NCBI GenBank assembly: GCA_046292345.1
Contig: JBKBRC010000021.1
Span: 1 to 45,070 of the forward strand
Reading direction: 5' to 3'
Length of the DNA: 45,070 nt
Source of the DNA: JBKBRC01 sp046292345
GTDB taxonomy: Bacteria; Bacteroidota; Rhodothermia; Rhodothermales; Rubricoccaceae
Shown: positions 39,651 through 45,070 of the stretch, one piece after another
Layout of the letters: each line of letters begins with the position of its first letter
Numbering within the stretch: the stretch's first letter is position 1
Notes under the pieces: model-generated
Told to the model about the DNA's origin: nothing
Databases searched by the model: none
The model's input: only the letters and a program-made list of their open reading frames with translations
Program-made: the position numbers and the translations under genes

Positions 39651-40216
39651 GCGCCTTCTCCTCGTCTCGTATCGGCACGCGCACCGCGACCTGCGGCGGG
39701 CCGCCGGCCCTCCTCCGGCACCGGCCTTCAGCAGCGAAGAATCCGGTCGGCGCGGCGGCGGGGGGCGGCTCGGCTCGGAGAGCCGGCGCGGCAAGCAGAG
39801 CCAGAGGGCCGGACGAGAGCACGTCTCGCGACGGTGCGACGCGCCGCAAGGAAGCTCGGAGGGGGTCCAGCAACCGACGCGCCGTACGGCGCGCACGGGC
39901 CTGGCCCTGCGGGCAACACGGACGCCCGGAGAGGTCGTCGGCAACGGCTGAGGGTCAAAGATCCAGCCCGCGCCGGGCGGGGCCGGCCGGCGAGCTGTTT
40001 TAAATACGGATATGCGGGGCGCGCCGCGCAAGCTGAACGAACACAAAAGTTATCCACCTCCCTCGTCTCCCCCCTCTCAGTCCGGGAAATCCTATTTTAC
40101 TTTGTCAACGAAGTCCTGAAAAACCTTGCAGTACAGTGAGATGCACCCCGGTATCCCGGGCTCTCGAGCCTGAAAGGCTGCGCGTGCGTACGCTGTGTTG
40201 CCCTCGCACCCAATCC

Positions 40217-41011
40217 ATGCGCCCCGTCGCCCGCACCCCGCTCGCAGCGCTCGTGCTGTTTGCCTTTCCGGCCATCCTCTTCCCGGCGGCCTGCGCGCCG
40301 GCGGAGACCGAGGCCGACGCCCTCGCCCGCCGCATCGCGGACGCTTCGGGCGGCCTCGCCGCCTGGAACGCTCTCGACGTGCTCCGCTTCGACTTCGTCG
40401 TGCTGCGCGACACGGCCGAGGCGATGCGTGCCCGCCACCTCTGGGACCGCCGCGCGAACCGCTACCGCGTCGAGTGGCCCGCCGGGCGGGACTCGACCGT
40501 TGTGGCCGTGTTCGACCCGGGCACGTTCAACGCCGAGGCTCCGGCCGGCCAGGCGGCCATCAACGGGGCCCCGCTCTCGGGCGAGGCGCTTGCGGCGCGC
40601 CTGGCGCAGGGCTACCGCCGCTTCATCAACGACACGTACTGGCTGCTGGCTCCGCTCAAGACGCGCGATCCGGGTGTGACGCGCGCGCTCGCCCCGGACT
40701 CGGCTACGGCCGACACGGAGGCGCTCGCGCTCGCCTTCGAGGGCGTCGGCCTCACACCGGGCGACCGCTACTGGCTACACGCCGACCGCGCCTCGGGGCG
40801 CCTCGTCGCCTGGACGTACCTGCTCCAGGGCGACTCCGTCGCCGTGCGCTGGACGTGGGACGACCCCGCCGAGCTCCCGGCCCGCCGTGGCGCGCTCCGC
40901 CTCCCGGCCCGGAAGACGCGCGCCGATGGCGCCGTCACGATCCGCACGGACCCCCGCCCCGCCCCCTCGCTCGCCGACGACCTCTTCACCGACCTCCGCC
41001 CCCGGCTCTGA
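40217..41011 (+). CDS. Outer-membrane-type lipoprotein of unknown function
   Basis: 264 residues from the ATG at 40217; the frame is open to 40136, but the ATG at 40217 begins a proper signal peptide (PLAALVLFAFPAILF). Its lipobox is FPAAC. The mature part begins ADALARRIADASGGLAAWNA, then a beta-rich domain (RFDFVVLRD, NRYRVEWPAG, VVAVFDPGTF, YWLHADRASGRLVAWTYLLQ). The alternation of strands with a helix near the start recalls the LolA/LppX-type lipoprotein-carrier fold seen in Bacteroidota lipoproteins, an inference from pattern only. The stop lies in a 14-bp triplicate. The small gene 41053 follows 41 bases on. Confidence 0.8.
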   Translation: MRPVARTPLAALVLFAFPAILFPAACAPAETEADALARRIADASGGLAAWNALDVLRFDFVVLRDTAEAMRARHLWDRRANRYRVEWPAGRDSTVVAVFDPGTFNAEAPAGQAAINGAPLSGEALAARLAQGYRRFINDTYWLLAPLKTRDPGVTRALAPDSATADTEALALAFEGVGLTPGDRYWLHADRASGRLVAWTYLLQGDSVAVRWTWDDPAELPARRGALRLPARKTRADGAVTIRTDPRPAPSLADDLFTDLRPRL

Positions 41012-41042
41012 CGCCCCGGCTCTGACGCCCCGGCTCTGACGC
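41001..41042. repeat. 14-bp tandem repeat, three perfect copies, spanning a stop codon
   Basis: CCCGGCTCTGACGC is repeated at 41001, 41015 and 41029. The lipoprotein stop TGA (41009-41011) is within the first copy, and each further copy supplies another TGA, in successive frames. Confidence 0.95.
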
Positions 41043-41052
41043 TCTCCTGCTG

Positions 41053-41388
41053 ATGCCCACGCTGCTCGCTACGCCGCTGCCCGACGACCTCGCCGCCCGC
41101 TCGCCGGACGTCGTCGCCCTGCTCCGCTCCGATGCCCCCCGCCGCGAGCGCGCCGAGGCTGCATTCGAGTTCATCTACGACACAGGCGCGGAGTCGCTGC
41201 GCTACCACTTCCGCGAGCCCCTTGAGACGCTCGGCGTGGGCTTCGTGACGCGCAAGGCCGTCGGCGCGGCGCTCGACGTGGCGCTGCGGGGCATCCGCGG
41301 GGCGCTCAAGAACGTGCTCTCGGGCATGGACGACGCCCAGCTCGCACGCGTCGCCGACGAGATCGAGCGGCGCCTGATGACGGACTGA
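41053..41388 (+). CDS. Small unrecognised 111-aa protein
   Basis: The ATG at 41053 gives 111 residues; the coding bias matches neighbours and the gene ends 8 bases before the converging ddl stop. It is helical: ERAEAAFEFIYDTGAESLRY, then HFREPLETLGVGFVTRKAVG, ALDVALRGIRGALKNVLSGM and DDAQLARVADEIERRL. I recognise no family. There is no signal peptide, so it is probably cytoplasmic. It follows the lipoprotein gene closely and may be co-transcribed with it. Confidence 0.65.
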   Translation: MPTLLATPLPDDLAARSPDVVALLRSDAPRRERAEAAFEFIYDTGAESLRYHFREPLETLGVGFVTRKAVGAALDVALRGIRGALKNVLSGMDDAQLARVADEIERRLMTD

Positions 41389-41396
41389 GCCGGCCC

Positions 41397-42653
41397 TCAG
41401 CCCTTCGCGCCGCCGAACGAGGCCGTCGCCAGCAGGTTCGTCTCGTAGGAGCGGATGCGCCCGCCCTCCTCGCGGTAGCGCGCCACCGCCTGCTCGATCA
41501 TCTCCCCGAGCAGCGCGTCGAACGGCAGGCCTGCCGGGTCCCAGAGGTAGAAAGAGAACGAGCCCGGGATGGTGTTGATCTCGTTGAAGTAGGGCCGCCC
41601 CTCGGCATCGAGCAGGAAGTCGACGCGCGCCACGCCCGAGCACTCGAAGAGTTGGAAGACAAGTACGGCGAGGCGGCGGACCTCGTCGGCGGTGGCCTCG
41701 GGGAGGGGGGCCGGGATGAGCCGGTCCAGCGACGCCATGCCGGCCGCGGCGCCGTTGCCCTTGGCCCCCGCCCCGCGCGGCGCCTGGCTGCCGCCGCCGC
41801 CAGAGGCGCCGGCCCCGGCACCGGCCTTCCCGCCGCCGCGCTGGTACTTCTCCTGGAACGTGAGCAGGCGCTCGCCGTTGGTGCGCACCGGCTCCTCGAT
41901 CACGCTCGCACGGGCCCGGTGCGGCGTGCCCAGCACGGCGCAGTTGACCTCGCGCAGCGGCGCCACGGCGCGCTCGACGACGATCTTGTCGTCGTAGCGC
42001 AGCGCCTCCTCGACGGCCGCGTCCAGCTCGGCGCGCGTGTCGGCCTTGGCGATGCCGATGGACGAGCCCAGGCGCGCCGGCTTGACGACGACCGGGTAGG
42101 CGAGGGCGGCCTCGAGAGCGTCGAGGCGCGCCTCCTCCTGGCCCGTCCACTCGTGCTCGCGGAACGCGACCCAGTCCACGACCGGGATGCCCTGGTCGCG
42201 GCAGAGCATCTTCGTGAGCACCTTGTCCATGCCGAGCGCGCTGCCGAGCACACCGCTGCCGGTGTAGGGCACGCCGGTGGCCTCGCAGAGCCCCTGCACG
42301 GCGCCGCTCTCGCCCGCCCCGCCGTGAAGCGCGAGCAGGAGCACGTCCACCTCCGCCTCGAGCGGCTTGCCGAAGAGGCCCCGGCGCGGCCCGACGAGCG
42401 CGGCCCGCCCGCCCTCGCGCCGGGCGAGGTGGACGGGCGTGGCCTCGGCCATGACGCGGTTCAGGTCGCGGTAGCGCGCGATCTCGAACAGGCCCTCGCC
42501 CGTGTACCACACGCCGCTCTTGCCGACGTAGACCGGTACGGGCGCGAAGCGCGTGCGGTCGAGCGCGGCGGCAGCTTGCAGCCCCGTGATGACAGAGACT
42601 TCGTGCTCGGGCGAGACGCCGCCGAAGACGACGCCGACGGAGAGGCGAGACAT
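41397..42653 (-). CDS. ddl: D-alanine--D-alanine ligase
   Basis: 418 residues from the ATG at 42653. It makes the D-Ala-D-Ala dipeptide for peptidoglycan. VGVVFGGVSPEHEVSVITG (N-terminal signature), LLALHGGAGESGAVQGLCEA, PVVVKPARLGSSIGIAKA (ATP-grasp lysine) and PYFNEINTIPGSFSFYLWDP (signature 2) are present. It is longer than the ~300-370 usual because of a Gly/Ala-rich insert (about residues 269-305: GGGKAGAGAGASGGGG and following) in the flexible omega-loop before MASLDRLIPAP. A shorter GS-rich loop occurs in Bacteroidota relatives, so the insert is an expansion rather than a break. Convergent with the small gene at 41053. Confidence 0.95.
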   Translation of the reverse strand: MSRLSVGVVFGGVSPEHEVSVITGLQAAAALDRTRFAPVPVYVGKSGVWYTGEGLFEIARYRDLNRVMAEATPVHLARREGGRAALVGPRRGLFGKPLEAEVDVLLLALHGGAGESGAVQGLCEATGVPYTGSGVLGSALGMDKVLTKMLCRDQGIPVVDWVAFREHEWTGQEEARLDALEAALAYPVVVKPARLGSSIGIAKADTRAELDAAVEEALRYDDKIVVERAVAPLREVNCAVLGTPHRARASVIEEPVRTNGERLLTFQEKYQRGGGKAGAGAGASGGGGSQAPRGAGAKGNGAAAGMASLDRLIPAPLPEATADEVRRLAVLVFQLFECSGVARVDFLLDAEGRPYFNEINTIPGSFSFYLWDPAGLPFDALLGEMIEQAVARYREEGGRIRSYETNLLATASFGGAKG

Positions 42654-42678
42654 GAGGCGGGAGCGGTGCGGACGGCCG

Positions 42679-42687
42679 GCAAGCTAC
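42679..42687 (-). promoter_or_regulatory. Promoter -7-like element of ddl
   Basis: On the minus strand GTAGCTTGC lies 26 bases before the ddl start. TAGCTTGC matches TAnnTTTG at 6 of 8 positions. It is supported mostly by its similarity to the other GTAnnTT elements and the short leader distance. Confidence 0.3.
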
Positions 42688-42709
42688 CTGCGCCGCACGC
42701 GGCACGCGG

Positions 42710-44479
42710 TCAGGCGACGGCGAAGAACACGTCTGGCACGTCCTCGTCGGCGAGGCGGCGGAGCGTGGCCGGCTCGCCGAGCGTTTCGGCGAGGCGCTCG
42801 GCCTCGGCGAGCGCGGACGCGTAGCGGGCGCGGCGGGCCTCGGGAGGCTGCGGCGCCGGCGGCGCCGGCGGGGGCGCGCCGAGCGCGGCCGCAAGCGAGA
42901 AGGCCCGCCGTGGCGGCACGGCCTCGCGGTGCGTCCACGCGCCCGAGGCAACGTCGAAGGCGTAGAGCGGCAGGAAGCACGCGCCCCGGCGGGCCACGAA
43001 GGCGACGGCCTCGGCCACGAAGGCGGCCTCGGCGTCGTCCATCGTGAAGTGGAAGCCCACGCGGCACCAGCCCGGCTTGATGCCGTGCCGGCCCTTGCGG
43101 ATGGCCGCGCGGTAGCGCTCGCTCGTGTCGGCGCCGATACCGAGCAGGCGGTGCCCGTAGGGCCCGGCGCATGAGCAGCCGGCCCGGCTCTGGATGCCGA
43201 AGAGGTCGTTGAGGAGCACGGTGACGAACTTGGGGTGGAGCGTCCCGCCCTGCCCATCGGCGACGTTGAACGAGACGATGCCGAGCCGCCCCTCGGCGCG
43301 GCGCGGCCCGAGCACGTCCAGACGCGGCTCGGCGGCCCAGCGCGCGAGCGCGCGCGTCAGGTGGGCATGCTCGCGCGCGTGGATGGCGTCGGCGCCGACG
43401 GCCTCCTTGACGAGCAGGGCGAGCGCGGCCCGGAGCGTCTGGTAGAAGCCCGGTGTGCCGGCCTTCTCGCGCGCCTCGATATCGGCCGTGAAATCGTGCC
43501 CCTCGGGCCCGACATAGTCCACCGTGCCACCGCCGCCGACGCTCGGAGGCAGCTCGCGCGGGTAGAGCCGCTCGTGGAAGACGAGCACGCCGGCCGCGCC
43601 GGGACCGCCGAGGAACTTGTGGGGCGAGAGGAAGACGGCGTCGAGCGCCCCCTCGGGGTCCCCGGGCGGGTCCATGACGATGGGCAGGTAAGGCCCGCCG
43701 GCGGCGTAGTCGAAGAGCGCGAGCGCGCCCTGCCGGTGCAGCATGCGCGCGATCGCGCGCACGGGCGCGACGAGGCCGGTCACGTTCGAGGCGGCCGAGA
43801 AGGAGCCGACGCGCGTGCGCCCGGCGTAGCGCGCGTCGGCGAGCAGGCGCTCGAGGTGCGCCAGGTCCACGCCGCCCGTGTTCGGGCAGAGGTCTACCTC
43901 GACGGTCTCGCAGAGCCCCTCGCGCCAGGTGACCTCGTTCGAGTGGTGCTCGTAGGGCCCGACGAACACGACCGGGCGCCGCGCGCGCAGCTCGGCCAGG
44001 AGCGCCTCGAAGCGGTCGGTGCCGGCCGCGGCCCGCGCGGTCTCGGCAAGCACGCGCGCCGTGGCCGGCGGCACAGCCACGCCCAGGAACTCCTGCAGCT
44101 TGTGGATGGCGCCCGTGGAGCCGGCCCCGACGCAGACGACCTTGCCCCCGGGCCCGGCGCCGACGCAGCGCTTGATGGCTGCCTCGGCCTCATGCAGCAG
44201 GTGCGTGGCCGTGCGCCCGGTCAGGCTGTCCTCGGTGTGGCTGTTGGCGTAGAGCGGCGCGAGGCTACGCAGGTAGTCCTCCACGAAAGCGAGATGACGT
44301 CCGCTGGCCGTGTAGTCGGCGTAGACGAGCAGGCGCTCGCCGAAGGGCGTCTCCACGAGCGCGTCGATGCCGAGGGTCTGCGCGCGCAGGGCGTCCGGCG
44401 CGAGGGCGTCCGGCGTGAGGGCGTCCGGCGCGAGGGCGTCCGGCGCGAGGGCGTCCGAGGTCGGGATGGGCGGGGTCAT
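42710..44479 (-). CDS. Class V aminotransferase-fold PLP protein with N-terminal pentapeptide repeats
   Basis: 589 residues from the ATG at 44479. After the repeat DALAPDALAPDALTPDAL, the fold is class V: VYADYTASGRHLAFVEDYLR, VCVGAGSTGAIHKLQEFL, FVGPYEHHSNEVTWRE, ALALFDYAAGGPYLPI and FLSPHKFLGGPGAAGVLVF with the Schiff-base lysine. SRAGCSCAGPYGHRLLG near residue 435 is a conserved Cys segment. The C-terminal ~150 residues, with YRAAIRKGRHGIKPGWCRVG and an Ala/Pro-rich linker, extend beyond the ~400 of cysteine desulfurases. Close relatives are uncharacterised, and a desulfurase-like or lyase activity is possible. It lies 56 bases before ddl. Confidence 0.88.
   Translation of the reverse strand: MTPPIPTSDALAPDALAPDALTPDALAPDALRAQTLGIDALVETPFGERLLVYADYTASGRHLAFVEDYLRSLAPLYANSHTEDSLTGRTATHLLHEAEAAIKRCVGAGPGGKVVCVGAGSTGAIHKLQEFLGVAVPPATARVLAETARAAAGTDRFEALLAELRARRPVVFVGPYEHHSNEVTWREGLCETVEVDLCPNTGGVDLAHLERLLADARYAGRTRVGSFSAASNVTGLVAPVRAIARMLHRQGALALFDYAAGGPYLPIVMDPPGDPEGALDAVFLSPHKFLGGPGAAGVLVFHERLYPRELPPSVGGGGTVDYVGPEGHDFTADIEAREKAGTPGFYQTLRAALALLVKEAVGADAIHAREHAHLTRALARWAAEPRLDVLGPRRAEGRLGIVSFNVADGQGGTLHPKFVTVLLNDLFGIQSRAGCSCAGPYGHRLLGIGADTSERYRAAIRKGRHGIKPGWCRVGFHFTMDDAEAAFVAEAVAFVARRGACFLPLYAFDVASGAWTHREAVPPRRAFSLAAALGAPPPAPPAPQPPEARRARYASALAEAERLAETLGEPATLRRLADEDVPDVFFAVA
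44388..44459. repeat. 15-bp in-frame tandem repeat, five copies, in the aminotransferase-fold gene
   Basis: AGGGCGTCCGGCGCG units start at 44388, 44403, 44418, 44433 and 44448 (last partial), with one substitution in the second. On the minus strand they encode (A/T)PDAL pentapeptides. The period keeps frame, so copy number can vary without breaking the protein. Confidence 0.95.
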
Positions 44480-44502
44480 GAGCGGCGCGGCGCGGGGACG
44501 TT

Positions 44503-44511
44503 CCAAAGTAC
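44503..44511 (-). promoter_or_regulatory. Promoter -7-like element of the aminotransferase-fold gene
   Basis: On the minus strand GTACTTTGG lies 23 bases before the ATG at 44479, an appropriate position for a short leader. It matches TAnnTTTG with one base fewer between TA and TTTG. Confidence 0.4.
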
Positions 44512-44552
44512 GGATGCGCCGCACTCACCCCGGGGGCCGCCGCGCGCGTCCG

Positions 44553-44909
44553 TCAGAGCGCCGGCGGCGCGCCATCGGGGGCGCCGCCGAAGAGCTTCAG
44601 CCCGACGATGCCGGCGACGATCAGCCCGATGCACACCAGGCGCGCCGCCGTGCGCGGCTCGCCCAGCACGACGATCCCGAACACCGCCGCGCCGAGCGTC
44701 CCGATGCCCGTCCAGACGGCGTAGGCCGTCCCGACCGGCAGCACGCGCACGGAGAGGCTGAAGCCGTAGATGCTGATGGCGATCGCGCCGATCACGAACG
44801 CGCTCGGGCCGAGGCGCGTGAAGCCCTCCGTGTAGCGGAGGCCCACGGCCCAGACGGTCTCGAGCAGCCCCGAGACGATCAGCAGAAGCCAGGCGATCTG
44901 CGTACTCAT
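44553..44909 (-). CDS. Small multidrug resistance (SMR) family transporter, Gdx/SugE-like
   Basis: 118 residues from the ATG at 44907-44909. Four membrane helices: AWLLLIVSGLLETVWAVGLR with the essential Glu in helix 1 (LETVWAVG), SAFVIGAIAISIYGFSLSV, AYAVWTGIGTLGAAVFGIVV and LVCIGLIVAGIVGLKLFGG. The combination WAVGLRYTEGFTRL and RVLPVGTAYAVWTGIGT is more like Gdx (SugE), which exports guanidinium, than EmrE, which exports polyaromatic cations. I see no obvious guanidine riboswitch in the 73 bases upstream. The subtype is probable, not certain. Confidence 0.93.
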   Translation of the reverse strand: MSTQIAWLLLIVSGLLETVWAVGLRYTEGFTRLGPSAFVIGAIAISIYGFSLSVRVLPVGTAYAVWTGIGTLGAAVFGIVVLGEPRTAARLVCIGLIVAGIVGLKLFGGAPDGAPPAL

Positions 44910-44982
44910 GGCGTAGCGGCTTGCGTGACGGCTTGCAGCCGAGCGGCCCGCAGCTGCGAGGCTCGCGGCGCCACGGGCGCGC

Positions 44983-45070
44983 TCACGGCGCCGCCTCGAC
45001 GAACTGTCCGTTGTTGACAATGGCCCACGCCCGCCCCACGAGCGGCGCCCCGACGAAAGGCGTGTTGCTG
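44983..45070 (-). CDS. C-terminal end of a probable dihydroorotase
   Basis: The minus strand from the right edge reads SNTPFVGAPLVGRAWAIVNN followed by GQFVEAAP and a stop at 44983-44985. NTPF followed by a spaced G...GR....V.NG is the usual ending of type I dihydroorotases and related cyclic amidohydrolases, third step of pyrimidine synthesis. Only 28 residues are seen, so pyrC is likely but another amidohydrolase cannot be excluded. The 5' end lies outside the window. The SMR gene follows 73 bases later. Confidence 0.6.
   Translation of the reverse strand, partial: SNTPFVGAPLVGRAWAIVNNGQFVEAAP

Larger units (their letters stand above)
39342..40216. other. 875-base region without a credible protein gene
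   Basis: The region contains a -7-like element for psd (39404), a strong terminator (39483), a 15-bp triplicated repeat (39607), a GC-rich stretch with no coding signature, and an AT-rich block at 39995-40135. The block carries TTATCCACC at 40050-40058 (8 of 9 to the DnaA box), and -7-like elements facing both ways: TAACTTTTG on the minus strand (40042-40050) and TTACTTTG on the plus strand (40097-40104, before the lipoprotein gene). A leftward transcript from 40040 to the terminator would be about 550 nt. I recognise no tmRNA, RNase P or SRP sequence motifs in it. Confidence 0.5.

Noticed and set aside
39381..40046. Open 221-codon minus-strand frame in the non-coding region
   Set aside because: It runs through the 15-bp repeats and across the perfect terminator at 39483, has an Arg/Pro/Ala composition typical of antisense GC-rich frames, and resembles no domain.
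40050..40058. DnaA-box-like site considered as a replication origin
   Set aside because: Only one box with one mismatch, no cluster, no dnaA/dnaN/gidA neighbours.
44910..44982. Guanidine riboswitch upstream of the SMR transporter
   Set aside because: The 73-base gap has no recognisable guanidine-I, -II or -III core and is too short for guanidine-I.

Overview
The window is very GC-rich and looks like a chromosome segment of a member of the Bacteroidota/Rhodothermota lineage. The evidence is a SusC/SusD outer-membrane pair, promoter-like elements resembling the Bacteroidota -7 box (TAnnTTTG), few Shine-Dalgarno sites, and frequent GTG starts. A Rhodothermales-type (Salinibacter/Rubricoccus-like) host is my inference; no rRNA or other taxonomic marker is present.

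Layout. (1) 1-1258: the tail of an unrecognised gene and a PAPS-reductase-like PP-loop protein. (2) 1261-17057: a minus-strand defence island, read from high to low coordinate. It holds a small excisionase-type HTH protein, a TSPPYW-class DNA methyltransferase, a RecB/Cas4-like Fe-S nuclease joined to an SF1 helicase (now split by a 23-bp tandem duplication), an SNF2-type helicase with a PLD-like N-terminus, a DUF4391 protein, a type III Mod methyltransferase, an unknown 217-aa protein and a type III Res subunit. Junctions are overlaps or gaps of 50 bp or less, so it reads as one transcription unit. (3) 17210-18361: an unknown gene divergent from the island. (4) 18410-21684: a compact minus-strand phage-like cassette. 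It has a small possible DNA-binding protein, a DUF6266 protein with a strong Shine-Dalgarno, a long hairpin, a membrane coiled-coil protein, a three-helix membrane/CHAP endolysin fusion, and two overlapping small envelope proteins with spanin-like topology. No integrase, capsid or terminase is seen. (5) 21890-25260: a Baeyer-Villiger monooxygenase / HSL-type esterase / SDR operon in the gene order of the mycobacterial mymA operon. (6) 25461-29128: class V aminotransferase, a membrane EEP-family phosphodiesterase, DprA. (7) 29278-33676: SusC/SusD nutrient uptake pair. (8) 33793-45070: housekeeping genes: obgE, rnhA, DUF1206 membrane protein, psd-pssA-purS-clpS-yigZ operon, a lipoprotein, ddl, a class V aminotransferase-fold protein, an SMR transporter, and the C-terminus of a likely dihydroorotase.

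How the parts fit. The island combines two DNA methyltransferases with three nucleic-acid motor proteins and at least one nuclease, and it abuts a phage-derived lysis cassette, so 1-21.7 kb behaves as an accessory region. From 21.9 kb on the content is ordinary metabolism and core functions. A theme across the window is short tandem duplication: 13-23 bp units in two to five copies at seven places. Two are in frame inside proteins, two span stop codons, two lie outside genes, and one breaks the nuclease-helicase gene.
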